Shown here in pieces: positions 1 to 6,149 of a stretch of DNA of 6,149 nucleotides. This DNA is from Rhodospirillales bacterium RIFCSPLOWO2_12_FULL_67_15. Lineage in GTDB: Bacteria; Pseudomonadota; Alphaproteobacteria; Rhodospirillales; 2-12-FULL-67-15. Below the pieces are notes generated by a model, which was given only the letters and a program-made list of their open reading frames with translations, did no database searches and was not told the origin of the DNA. Within the stretch, counting starts at the first letter, position 1. Each line of letters begins with the position of its first letter. The stretch spans positions 1 through 6,149 of the forward strand of contig MIAC01000138.1 of assembly GCA_001830475.1 (NCBI GenBank), in the 5' to 3' direction. A program made the translations under genes and the position numbers.

Positions 1-1
1 G

Positions 2-331
2 ACGCGCATGGCGGTGCGGGTGATTTCGCCCGGAGACGGCTGGTGCGACGACCCCGCCCGGCCCGAATACAACCGCCTCGTCCGCCGCCCCTTCCCCGGC
101 CGGCATGAAACCCTGTGGCGCGCGGACGGACTTTACGACCTTGCCGTCGTGCTCGGCTGGAACGACGCGCCGCCGGTTCCCGGACGGGGTAGCGCCATTT
201 TTCTCCACGTCGCCGGCGCGGATTACGCGCCGACCGAGGGCTGCGTCGCGCTCGCGCGCCGGGACTTGCTCCGGCTGCTCGCCGACTGCGGCCCGGGCGA
301 CCGGCTGATCGTCAATCTTTCCCGCCCGTGA
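2..331 (+). CDS. L,D-transpeptidase family protein (YkuD domain), 3' part; start lies left of the window
   Basis: This is the C-terminal part of a YkuD-type L,D-transpeptidase. Such enzymes act in the periplasm on peptidoglycan, forming or cleaving bonds at the meso-diaminopimelate of peptide stems through a catalytic cysteine. The frame is open to the left edge, and the first in-window ATG (position 8) is probably internal, because the family continues upstream with more beta-strand sequence. Counting from that Met, the segment GWCDDP (11-16) and LYDLAVVLGWN (42-52) are typical of the COG3786-like subfamily. The active site is visible as IFLH (His67) followed by TEGCVAL (catalytic Cys79). 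The usual S-H-G-C has become T-E-G-C, which as I recall is normal in this subfamily. The reading frame is intact to the TGA at 329-331, which lies inside the terminator hairpin. Which reaction it performs cannot be decided from this part. Confidence 0.85.
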   Translation, partial: TRMAVRVISPGDGWCDDPARPEYNRLVRRPFPGRHETLWRADGLYDLAVVLGWNDAPPVPGRGSAIFLHVAGADYAPTEGCVALARRDLLRLLADCGPGDRLIVNLSRP

Positions 332-374
332 AGCTCGGGCGGGTTTATTTTTTTTCGCCCGTAAAGCTCGGGCG
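316..374. repeat. Two tandem imperfect copies of a hairpin-forming segment, 33-base period
   Basis: The 19-base hairpin CGCCCGTGAAGCTCGGGCG (323-341) recurs as CGCCCGTAAAGCTCGGGCG (356-374), differing at one base. The similarity extends weakly leftwards through a T-rich part (316-320 against 349-353). The first copy is the terminator stem; the second lies in the final codons of yggS on the minus strand. The offset of 33 bases is a whole number of codons. Confidence 0.75.
321..355 (+). terminator. Rho-independent terminator of the L,D-transpeptidase gene
   Basis: A perfect 8-base-pair G/C stem, CCCGCCCG (321-328) pairing with CGGGCGGG (336-343), encloses a 7-base loop and is followed directly by TTTATTTTTTTT (344-355). 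The stop codon of the transpeptidase gene lies at the start of the loop. The T-rich tract simultaneously encodes, on the other strand, the last Lys codons and TAA stop of yggS. In the minus direction the hairpin is followed by AAAG and no T tract, so it should act as an intrinsic terminator only for plus-strand transcription. Confidence 0.88.
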
Positions 375-1037
375 CGGGCCGAAAATCGCGGTGCCGATGC
401 GCACATGGGTCGCGCCGAAGGCGACCGCGATCTCGAAGTCCGCGCTCATGCCCATGCTGAGTTGGCGAAGTCCGTTGCGCCGCGCCATTTCGGCGAGCAG
501 GCCGAAGTGCAGCGACGGCTCCTCGTCCGCGGGCGGGATGCACATGAGCCCTTCGACCGGCAGGTTGTAGGTTTCGCGGCATTCGCGCGCGAAGGCGTCG
601 ATCTCGGCGGGCCGGACGCCGCTTTTCTGCGCCTCCTCGCCGGTGTTGACCTCGATGAAGCAGGCGGGGCGCCGGCCGGTCCGGGCCATCTCCTCGGCCA
701 GCGCCCGGGCGAGCTTGGGCCGATCCACCGTCTCGATCGCGTCGAACAGCAGAACCGCGCGCTTGACCTTGTTGCTCTGAAGCGGACCGATCAGGTGCAG
801 GCGGACGCCGGGAAACTCGGCCTTGAGCGCGGGCCATTTTTCCTCCGCTTCCTGCACCCGGTTCTCGCCGAAGACGAGGTTTCCGGCGGCGATCGCGGCC
901 CGGATCTTCGCCTCGCCGTGGGTCTTGGTCACCGCGACCAGCGTGATTTCTCGCGGATCGCGCCCACACGCGCGCGCGGCCGCGGCGATCCTGGCCCGGA
1001 CTTGGGCAAGATTGGCGGCGACGTTCATTTCGGTCAT
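345..1037 (-). CDS. yggS: YggS/PROSC family pyridoxal-phosphate homeostasis protein
   Basis: The 230-residue product matches the YggS/PROSC (COG0325) family in full length. These cytosolic proteins bind PLP in an alanine-racemase-like TIM barrel, have no firmly known catalytic activity, and help control free PLP and amino-acid/keto-acid pools. The PLP-binding lysine is Lys38 in LVAVTKTH. Other family blocks are FGENRVQEA (56-64), HLIGPLQSNK (81-90, the family signature), FIEVNTGEE (127-135), GLMCIPP (163-169), LSMGMSADF (193-201) and the phosphate-binding HVRIGTAIFG (211-220). The start at 1037 (MTEMNVAANL) is chosen by family length; ATG at 1028 is equally possible, and neither has a clear Shine-Dalgarno sequence. 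The frame stays open upstream to 1382, but that extension lies antisense to the thiE-like gene and does not resemble the family. The gene is convergent with the transpeptidase gene and divergent from the thiE-like gene. Confidence 0.95.
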   Translation of the reverse strand: MTEMNVAANLAQVRARIAAAARACGRDPREITLVAVTKTHGEAKIRAAIAAGNLVFGENRVQEAEEKWPALKAEFPGVRLHLIGPLQSNKVKRAVLLFDAIETVDRPKLARALAEEMARTGRRPACFIEVNTGEEAQKSGVRPAEIDAFARECRETYNLPVEGLMCIPPADEEPSLHFGLLAEMARRNGLRQLSMGMSADFEIAVAFGATHVRIGTAIFGPRPSFTGEKK

Positions 1038-1088
1038 GCTCGGGATTCGGCTACCAAGTAACCGCCGTAAGGAAAGCTCGCGAAAATC
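1038..1088. promoter_or_regulatory. Short divergent intergenic region between yggS and the thiE-like gene
   Basis: These 51 bases separate two divergent start codons and should hold the promoters or 5' leaders of both genes. I see no clear -35/-10 pair. An AAGGA (1069-1073) lies about 15 bases before the thiE-like ATG, which is longer than ideal for a ribosome binding site. No operator-like dyad is evident. The regulatory role is inferred from gene arrangement only. Confidence 0.35.
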
Positions 1089-1754
1089 ATGCCGACCGTA
1101 GCAGACATCGCAAACCGCCTCAAAGCGCGCGCCGGGCGCCATCGAACAACCCGTCATCTCCCCGCCTTGCTTCTCCTCAGCGACGCTGATCGGCTTCCCG
1201 ATCCGCTCGCGGCGCTCGATCGCTTGCCCCGCGGCGCCGGCGTCGTCTTTCGCCACTACGGCGCGCCCGCGCGCGAAACCCTCGCCCGCGCCCTGGTCCG
1301 GAAGGCGCGCGCGCTTAGGATCCGGGTCCTGGTCGCGGGCGAAGCAGGGCTCGCCGCGCGCGCCTGTGCCGCCGGCCTTCACCTCCCGGAGGCCCGGCTT
1401 GGCGCACCTTTGGCGCTGGGTGCGATGATACGGCGGAAATCGTCAATTGTTACCATAGCGGCACATTCGTTGCGGGCGGTGTTCCGGGCGGCCAAATATG
1501 GAGCCTCGGCCGCGGTCCTGGGGCCCGTATTCCCGACCGCGAGCCACCCGGGCGCGACCCCCTTGGGCCCCTTGCGCTTCGCCCGCTTCTGCCGCAAAAG
1601 CCCGATCCCGGTCTATGCGATCGGCGGCATTACGCCTAAGACCGCGCTCAGGATCAAGGATTCGGGCGCGGTCGGGATCGCCGGGATCGGGGCGATCCGG
1701 CTTCCAAGGGGCCGGGGCGCGCGGGGTATGGCGCGGCCGAACGCTCTGGTATAA
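1089..1754 (+). CDS. Thiamine phosphate synthase / TenI-like protein
   Basis: The 221-residue product belongs to the ThiE/TenI TIM-barrel superfamily. True ThiE joins HMP-pyrophosphate and thiazole phosphate to give thiamine phosphate; TenI is a thiazole tautomerase. Family blocks include LLLLSDADRLPDPLAAL (27-43), GVVFRHYG (51-58), LHLPE (97-101), AAHS (124-127), LGPVFPTASHPGATPLGP (144-161), PVYAIGGI (174-181) and GIAGIGAI (196-203, phosphate-loop region). Canonical ThiE has a Q-x-R-x-K motif where this protein has FRHYG, and H-L-G-Q-x-D where this has HLPEARLG, so substrate-binding and metal residues appear missing. The histidine in AAHS resembles the TenI position. Similar divergent proteins are commonly annotated thiamine phosphate synthase in alphaproteobacteria. 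The last 18 or so residues after GAI are Arg/Gly/Pro-rich and look unconserved. No other thiamine gene is in the window, so the function is open: ThiE, TenI or something related. Its TAA stop forms part of a putative promoter. Confidence 0.82.
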   Translation: MPTVADIANRLKARAGRHRTTRHLPALLLLSDADRLPDPLAALDRLPRGAGVVFRHYGAPARETLARALVRKARALRIRVLVAGEAGLAARACAAGLHLPEARLGAPLALGAMIRRKSSIVTIAAHSLRAVFRAAKYGASAAVLGPVFPTASHPGATPLGPLRFARFCRKSPIPVYAIGGITPKTALRIKDSGAVGIAGIGAIRLPRGRGARGMARPNALV

Positions 1755-1755
1755 T
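1747..1755 (+). promoter_or_regulatory. Putative extended -10 promoter for the DUF3576-leuS-lptE-holA unit
   Basis: The sequence TGGTATAAT is a perfect TGn plus TATAAT extended -10 element, rare in DNA this GC-rich. No good -35 is present at 16-18 bases upstream (TATGGC at 1727-1732), which is tolerable for an extended -10 promoter. Transcription would start near 1762, leaving about 24 bases to the ATG at 1786. The TAA of the thiE-like gene (1752-1754) lies inside the -10 box. Promoter activity is inferred from motif and position. Confidence 0.5.
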
Positions 1756-1785
1756 CATGTTTCTTCAATGGGATTCCGGCCGGCC

Positions 1786-2313
1786 ATGGGTTTGATCCGT
1801 ATCGCGCTTCTCGCGTTTCTCGTCGCGCTTGTCTCGGCGCTCGCCGCCTGCAACCGCGAGCCGGTGCAGGCGATCCCCGCCGAATACGACCCCGGCGATC
1901 CCAACCGCCCGACCATCTTCGGCCCCGGCGGACTCGATCTCTTCGGCGGCAAGAAGCGCGAGGACGAGGGCGGCGGCGGCATCGGCGTCAACAGTTTCCT
2001 CTGGCGCGCGTCGCTCGACACGCTCGCCTTCATGCCGATCACCTCGGCGGACGCGCTCGGCGGCGTGATTCTCACCGATTGGTACAGCTTCGCCGATTCG
2101 CCGGCCGAGCGGTTCAAGCTCAACGTCTACATTCTCGGCCGCGCGCTCCGCGCCGACGGCGTGCGCGTGTCGTCCTTCCGCCAGACGCGCGATCCGGCCG
2201 GGGCCTGGCGCGACGCCGGGGTGCCCAAGGAAACCGCCGCCAAGATCGAAGACGCCATCCTGACCCGCGCCCGCCAGCTTCGCCAGGAAACCATGGCGCA
2301 GCGGCCGCGCTGA
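1786..2313 (+). CDS. DUF3576 domain lipoprotein
   Basis: The 175-residue product begins with a lipoprotein signal: Met-Gly, Arg5, a hydrophobic stretch (6-20) and the lipobox LAAC with acceptor Cys22. Export and lipidation are therefore expected, probably to the outer membrane since Asn, not Asp, follows the Cys. The mature part matches the alphaproteobacterial DUF3576 family: IFGPGGLDLFGG (44-55), a Gly-rich hinge (62-67), GVNSFLWRASLDTLAFMP (67-84), GGVILTDWY (92-100), ERFKLNVYILGRALRADGVRV (108-128) and a final helix EDAILTRARQLR (155-166). The molecular function is not established; the family is found next to leuS and lptE, which suggests, without proving, a cell-envelope role. ATG at 1786 is chosen because it directly starts a standard signal peptide and has GGGA about 12 bases upstream; an in-frame ATG at 1768 would add six residues and lacks a ribosome binding site. 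Only 18 bases separate its stop from leuS. Confidence 0.88.
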   Translation: MGLIRIALLAFLVALVSALAACNREPVQAIPAEYDPGDPNRPTIFGPGGLDLFGGKKREDEGGGGIGVNSFLWRASLDTLAFMPITSADALGGVILTDWYSFADSPAERFKLNVYILGRALRADGVRVSSFRQTRDPAGAWRDAGVPKETAAKIEDAILTRARQLRQETMAQRPR

Positions 2314-2331
2314 TTCCCTTCACCGCCGAGC

Positions 2332-4923
2332 ATGGCGAAATACAACGTCCAAGAAACCGAGGTGAAGTGGCAGCGGACGTGGGCCGAGCGCGCCACCTTC
2401 GCCGCGCGCGAGGATTCGACGCGGCCCAAGTACTACGTGCTCGAGATGTTTCCCTATCCGTCGGGACGCATCCACATGGGGCACGTGCGCAACTACACCC
2501 TCGGCGACGTGGTCGCCCGCTACAAGCGCGCGCGCGGCTTCAACGTGCTGCATCCGATGGGCTGGGACGCCTTCGGGTTGCCGGCCGAGAACGCGGCGAT
2601 CGAAAACAAGGTCCATCCCGCCCGTTGGACGCGCGAGAACATCGCCGTCATGCGCGGCCAGCTCCAACGCATGGGCCTCGCCTACGACTGGGACCGGGAG
2701 ATTTCCACCTGCGAGCCGGAGTATTACCGGCACGAACAGAAGATGTTTCTCGATTTCCTCGCCCGCGATCTCGTCTACCGCCGCGAATCCTGGGTCAACT
2801 GGGACCCGGTCGAGAACACCGTGCTCGCCAACGAGCAGGTGATCGAGGGCAAGGGCTGGCGCTCCGGCGCGATCGTGGAGAAGCGCCAGCTGGCGCAATG
2901 GTTCCTGCGCATCACCGCTTTTTCCGACGACCTGCTCGAATCGCTGAAAGACCTCGCGCGCTGGCCCGAGCGGGTGCGGCTGATGCAGGAGAACTGGATC
3001 GGCCGTTCCGAAGGGGCGCGGGTTTTTTTTCCCGTCGCCGGGAATGATTCCAAGATCGAGATTTTCACCACCCGCCCCGACACCCTGTTCGGCGCCTCTT
3101 TCATCGCCCTTTCGCCCCACCATCCGCTGGCGCGGGATTTGGCCAAGGGCGACGCCGCCCTCGGCGAATTCGTCGCCGAGTGCAACCGGATCGGCACCAG
3201 CGAGGCGGCGATCGAAACCGCCGAGAAGAAGGGCCATAAGACCGGGCTCGAGGTTCTCCACCCGTTCGTTCCGGGTCGTCGCCTTCCGGTCTTCGTCGCC
3301 AACTTCGTCCTGATGGAATACGGCACCGGCGCCATTTTCGGCTGCCCGGCGCACGACCAGCGCGATCTCGACTTCGCCCGCAAGTACGGGCTCGCCGTCA
3401 TTCCGGTCGTGGTTCCGAAAAACGTCCACGGAACGCCCGAAGAGAAGGATTTCATCGCCAAGCTCGCGGTCGCGGCGGAGGCTTACGTCGCGGACGGCGT
3501 CGCGGTGAACTCGGGTTTTCTCGACGGGCTTGCCGTCGAGGACGCAAAACACGCCGCCTGCGCCCGGCTCGAAGCCCTCGGCCAGGGCGCGGGCGCGGTC
3601 CAATTCCGGCTGCGCGACTGGGGGGTTTCGCGCCAGCGTTACTGGGGCTGCCCGATCCCCATCGTCCATTGCCCCGCCTGCGGCGTCGTTCCGGTGCCGG
3701 AAAAGGACCTGCCGGTGGTCCTCCCCGAGGACGTGACGTTCGACCGGCCCGGCAATCCGCTCGAACATCACCCGAACTGGAAGAACGTCGCCTGCCCCAA
3801 GTGCGGCAAACCGGCGCGGCGCGAAACCGACACCTTCGACACGTTCTTCGAATCGTCGTGGTACTTCGCCCGCTTCTGCTCGCCGAAGGCGGAGACCCGG
3901 CCGTTCGAGCGCAGGGCGGCGGACTACTGGCTGCCGGTCGACCAGTACATCGGCGGCATCGAGCACGCGGTTTTGCATCTCCTCTATTCCCGATTTTTCA
4001 CGCGCGCCATGAAGGAATGCGGCTACCTCGGCCTCAAGGAGCCGTTCGCCGGCCTGCTCACGCAAGGCATGGTCTGCCATGAAACCTATCGCGGCGCGGA
4101 CGGCAAATGGCTGTTCCCCGACGAGGTCGAGCGGCGCGCGGATGGCACGGTCGTGCAGACCGGGACCGGCGCGGCCGTCGCGATCGGGCGGGCGGAAAAG
4201 ATGAGCAAATCGCGCAAGAACGTGGTCGATCCCGAATCGATCCTGGACGCTTACGGCGCCGACACCGCCCGCCTCTTCATGCTCTCCGACAGCCCGCCCG
4301 AGCGGGATCTCGACTGGACCGAGGCCGGCATCGAGGGCGCGTTCCGCTACATCAACCGTCTCTGGCGGCTGGTCGACGAACCCATCATCCCGGCCGCCCC
4401 GCCGGGCGAACTCTTGCCCGACCCGCTCGGGGCCGAGGCCGAGAAGCTCCACCGCCTGACCCACCGGACCGTGGCGGCGGTGACCCGCGATCTCGACGTA
4501 TTCCACTTCAACAAGGCGATCGCCCGGATCAGGGAGCTCTCCAACGCCCTCGAGGCCCTGCCCGCGGAAGCGGGCGGCGCGGAATGGGTCGCGGGGGAAG
4601 CGTTGGAGGCCGTCGTCCGCCTGATCGGGCCGATGATGCCGCACCTCGCCGAGGCGATGTGGCAACGCCTCGGTCATGCTACGCTGCTCGCCGACGCCCC
4701 CTGGCCGGTGGCGGATGCGATGCTGCTGGTGGAAGATACGGTGGCGGTCGCGGTCCAGGTCAACGGCAAGCTGCGCGGCACCGTGGAGCTGCCGATGGAT
4801 TGCGCCGAAGAGGACGCCGAACGGGCCGCGCTCGCGCTCGAAAACGTCGCCCGCGCGATCTCCGGCCGAAAGGTGCGCAAAGTGATCGTCGTGCCCAACA
4901 GGATCGTCAATGTCGTGGTTTAA
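2332..4923 (+). CDS. leuS: Leucyl-tRNA synthetase (LeuRS)
   Basis: The 863-residue product is a complete class Ia leucyl-tRNA synthetase, charging tRNA-Leu with leucine in the cytosol using ATP. The HIGH motif is HMGH (48-51) after MFPYPSGRI. The CP1 editing domain, which hydrolyses mischarged tRNA, has the threonine-rich TTRPDT (246-251) and [16 protein letters not shown] with Asp342 and Asp345; all editing residues I can identify are intact. A zinc module has two CxxC pairs (Cys447/450 and Cys488/491). [10 protein letters not shown] (503-512) is the family segment before the leucine-specific domain, and KMSKS is at 623-627. The anticodon-binding helical domain follows, then the C-terminal VQVNGKLRG block. 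The start gives the usual MxKYN...ETEVKWQ N-terminus, although no good Shine-Dalgarno is present; coupling to the upstream gene 18 bases away is plausible. The last 14 bases overlap lptE in another frame. A run of eight T at 3023-3030 encodes Val-Phe-Phe. Confidence 0.98.
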   Translation: MAKYNVQETEVKWQRTWAERATFAAREDSTRPKYYVLEMFPYPSGRIHMGHVRNYTLGDVVARYKRARGFNVLHPMGWDAFGLPAENAAIENKVHPARWTRENIAVMRGQLQRMGLAYDWDREISTCEPEYYRHEQKMFLDFLARDLVYRRESWVNWDPVENTVLANEQVIEGKGWRSGAIVEKRQLAQWFLRITAFSDDLLESLKDLARWPERVRLMQENWIGRSEGARVFFPVAGNDSKIEIFTTRPDTLFGASFIALSPHHPLARDLAKGDAALGEFVAECNRIGTSEAAIETAEKKGHKTGLEVLHPFVPGRRLPVFVANFVLMEYGTGAIFGCPAHDQRDLDFARKYGLAVIPVVVPKNVHGTPEEKDFIAKLAVAAEAYVADGVAVNSGFLDGLAVEDAKHAACARLEALGQGAGAVQFRLRDWGVSRQRYWGCPIPIVHCPACGVVPVPEKDLPVVLPEDVTFDRPGNPLEHHPNWKNVACPKCGKPARRETDTFDTFFESSWYFARFCSPKAETRPFERRAADYWLPVDQYIGGIEHAVLHLLYSRFFTRAMKECGYLGLKEPFAGLLTQGMVCHETYRGADGKWLFPDEVERRADGTVVQTGTGAAVAIGRAEKMSKSRKNVVDPESILDAYGADTARLFMLSDSPPERDLDWTEAGIEGAFRYINRLWRLVDEPIIPAAPPGELLPDPLGAEAEKLHRLTHRTVAAVTRDLDVFHFNKAIARIRELSNALEALPAEAGGAEWVAGEALEAVVRLIGPMMPHLAEAMWQRLGHATLLADAPWPVADAMLLVEDTVAVAVQVNGKLRGTVELPMDCAEEDAERAALALENVARAISGRKVRKVIVVPNRIVNVVV
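4900..4903 (+). promoter_or_regulatory. Ribosome binding site of lptE inside leuS
   Basis: AGGA lies within the end of the leuS coding region, six bases before the ATG at 4910. It favours this start over the in-frame ATG at 4928 and supports translation of lptE as an overlapping, coupled gene. Confidence 0.6.
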
Positions 4924-5407
4924 ATTAATGATCGCCCTTGCGCTTCCGGCCTTGCTGGCCGCGTGCGGCTTCGAGCCCATGTACGGACGCGAGGCGGCCA
5001 AGGATGTTCCGGCGGATTTCGCGCTGATCCAGATCGAGCCGATCAAGGACCGGGTCGGGCAGATGTTGCACAACCATCTCCGCGACGCGATCAATCCGCG
5101 CGGGGTCCCGGCCAAGCCGCGCTATTATCTCAAAGTCACGCTCACCGAATCCGTCCAGGAAACGGCGATCCAGCGCACCGCCTTCGCCGCGCGGGCGAAT
5201 CTCCAACTCACCGCCAGTTTCGCCCTCCACGACGCGACAACGCGGGCGTCGATCCTGACCGGCTCGGCGACCTCGACCGCCGGCTACGTCCACCAGACGG
5301 CCGATTACGGAACATTGGCCGGCGAGAAGGACGCCCGCCAGCGCGCGGTGCGCGACTTGGCCGAGGAAACCCGCGCCCGCCTCGGTCTCTATTTCAAGCG
5401 CTCCTGA
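4910..5407 (+). CDS. lptE: LPS-assembly lipoprotein LptE
   Basis: The 165-residue product has the features of LptE (RlpB), the outer-membrane lipoprotein that plugs the LptD barrel and helps insert lipopolysaccharide into the outer leaflet. It starts with a lipoprotein signal peptide (hydrophobic 6-16, lipobox LAAC, acceptor Cys19) followed by the hallmark CGFEPMYG (19-26). The mature part has the expected pattern of short strands and helices: [22 protein letters not shown] (40-61), [10 protein letters not shown] (72-81), a beta segment around 96-106, and a C-terminal helix [20 protein letters not shown] (143-162). Length is normal for alphaproteobacteria. The start overlaps leuS by 14 bases and has AGGA six bases upstream. 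Sequence conservation in this family is low, so the call rests on the lipobox motif, length and the leuS-lptE-holA order, which agree well. Confidence 0.92.
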   Translation: MSWFKLMIALALPALLAACGFEPMYGREAAKDVPADFALIQIEPIKDRVGQMLHNHLRDAINPRGVPAKPRYYLKVTLTESVQETAIQRTAFAARANLQLTASFALHDATTRASILTGSATSTAGYVHQTADYGTLAGEKDARQRAVRDLAEETRARLGLYFKRS

Positions 5408-5408
5408 C

Positions 5409-5413
5409 GAGGA
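5409..5413 (+). promoter_or_regulatory. Ribosome binding site of holA
   Basis: GAGGA starts one base after the lptE stop and lies eight bases before the GTG at 5422. It is the best Shine-Dalgarno sequence in the window and decides the GTG start of holA. Confidence 0.7.
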
Positions 5414-5421
5414 CTGTCCCG

Positions 5422-6149
5422 GTGGTTTTGACCGGCGCCAAGGCCGACGCCTTCGTCCGCAAGCCCGGGCCGGACGTGGCGGCGGCATTGGTGTTCGGCC
5501 CCGACCGCGGCCTGGTGCGCGAGCGCATGGCGGCGATCGGCCGCGCGGTAGTTGGCGATGCCGCCGATCCCTTCCGCGCCGTCGAGCTTTCGGCCGCCGC
5601 GCTGAAAACCGATCCGGCACGTCTTTTCGACGAGGCCGCCTCGCTCGCCTTCGGCGGCGGGCGGCGGCTCGTGATCGTGCGCGAGGCGGGCGACGGGGCC
5701 GCCGAACTGTTCGCCCGCTTTCTCGCCGACGCCCGGCTCGACGGCGCGTTCGTCCTGGTCGAGGGCGGGGATTTGCCGAAGCGATCCTCCTTGCGCGCGG
5801 CGTTCGAGGCCGCGAGAAAGGCCGCGGCGATCGCCTGCTATCCGGACGACGAGCGGGGCTGCCGCGCCCTGATCGGCGAGATCCTGCGCGAACGCGGGCT
5901 CGCGGCGGACGCCGACGCGCTCGATCTTCTCGTCGCCCGGCTCGGCCCCGACCGCGACCTGGTCCGGGGCGAGCTCGCCAAGCTCGTTCTTTATTGCGAA
6001 GGCCCGAACGTTTCCGCCGACGACGTGCTCGCCGTGGTCGGCGACGGCGCCGAGGCATCGCTCGAAGCGGTCGCGTTCGCGGCGTGCGACGGCGACTATG
6101 CGGTTCTCGATCGCGCCTGGGTTCGCGCGGTCGGTGACGGCCTCGCCCC
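5422..6149 (+). CDS. holA: DNA polymerase III subunit delta (HolA), 5' part cut by the right edge
   Basis: The first 242 codons of holA are present, open without stop to the window end. HolA is the delta subunit of the clamp loader; it binds and opens the beta sliding clamp. The product starts VVLTGAKADAFV (Met at position 1 from GTG), followed by LVFGPDRGLVRERM (23-36), the family block that resembles a degenerate P-loop; the delta subunit does not hydrolyse ATP. Next are DPFRAVELSAAALKTDPARLFDEAASLAFGGGRRLVIVRE, typical of alphaproteobacterial HolA domain I, then VLVEGGDLPKRSSLR, and the domain II start LARLGPDRDLVRGELAKLVLY, VSADDVLAVVGDGAEAS and a helix-rich end. GTG at 5422 is chosen because of the GAGGA eight bases upstream and the agreement with family N-termini; TTG at 5428 is less likely. 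It follows lptE by 14 bases, so the two are almost surely cotranscribed. Confidence 0.93.
   Translation, partial: MVLTGAKADAFVRKPGPDVAAALVFGPDRGLVRERMAAIGRAVVGDAADPFRAVELSAAALKTDPARLFDEAASLAFGGGRRLVIVREAGDGAAELFARFLADARLDGAFVLVEGGDLPKRSSLRAAFEAARKAAAIACYPDDERGCRALIGEILRERGLAADADALDLLVARLGPDRDLVRGELAKLVLYCEGPNVSADDVLAVVGDGAEASLEAVAFAACDGDYAVLDRAWVRAVGDGLA

Noticed and set aside
321..343. The same hairpin as a bidirectional terminator for yggS
   Set aside because: In the minus direction the stem is followed by AAAG, not a T tract, so an intrinsic terminator for yggS is not supported, although the hairpin could still stabilise the 3' end.
1038..1382. In-frame N-terminal extension of yggS to an ATG at 1382
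   Set aside because: It would add 115 residues with no family similarity, antisense to the thiE-like gene; YggS proteins start near the chosen Met.
2883..2896. 14-base perfect palindrome GCGCCAGCTGGCGC as a possible protein-binding site
   Set aside because: It lies in the codons of the conserved LeuRS segment EKRQLAQWF and is explained by that coding sequence and codon preference.
2079..3047. Plus-strand open frame (322 residues) bridging the DUF3576 gene and leuS
   Set aside because: It is out of frame with both recognised genes and is Arg-rich low-information sequence, a GC-driven shadow.
2320..5115. A very long open frame (931 residues) on the minus strand, antisense to almost all of leuS and part of lptE
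   Set aside because: The opposite strand encodes an unmistakable full-length LeuRS with every motif. The antisense frame is open because G/C-biased codons rarely give stops in reverse; its product is low in recognisable folds and resembles no family I know.
4925..6058. Long minus-strand open frame (377 residues) opposite lptE and holA
   Set aside because: The product is extremely Arg-rich, as expected for a shadow of GC-rich coding sequence, and both plus-strand genes are recognisable.

Overview
The window looks like ordinary core chromosome of a GC-rich alphaproteobacterium, probably Rhodospirillales-like. This is inferred from strongly G/C-ending codons, an alphaproteobacterial style of DUF3576 lipoprotein, LeuRS and LptE, and the order DUF3576 lipoprotein - leuS - lptE - holA. 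No RNA genes, CRISPR arrays, insertion sequences, prophage parts or attachment sites are visible. Coding density is very high; the longest non-coding stretch is about 50 bases.

Left part (1-1754). The 3' part of an L,D-transpeptidase (YkuD) gene enters from the left edge. It converges on a minus-strand gene for the YggS/PROSC-type PLP homeostasis protein. The 13 bases between their stop codons lie inside a strong intrinsic terminator that serves the plus-strand gene, and the terminator hairpin is partly repeated inside the last codons of yggS. A TenI/ThiE-like gene (thiamine phosphate synthase superfamily) starts divergently from yggS across about 51 bases. It has lost canonical ThiE residues and contains a stretch with different codon use.

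Right part (1786-6149). Four plus-strand genes are packed tightly: a DUF3576 lipoprotein, leucyl-tRNA synthetase (leuS, complete, with editing domain and zinc site), the LPS-assembly lipoprotein lptE (overlapping leuS by 14 bases), and holA (DNA polymerase III delta subunit, GTG start, cut by the right edge). An excellent extended -10 element overlaps the stop codon of the thiE-like gene and is the most likely start of this transcription unit. The unit joins translation (LeuRS), outer-membrane biogenesis (LptE, with LptD) and replication (clamp loader delta); leuS-lptE-holA is a well-known conserved proteobacterial arrangement.

I see no convincing new biological system. The points most worth a second look are the duplicated hairpin/terminator shared with the yggS tail, the consensus extended -10 promoter embedded in a stop codon, and the atypical ThiE/TenI-like protein.
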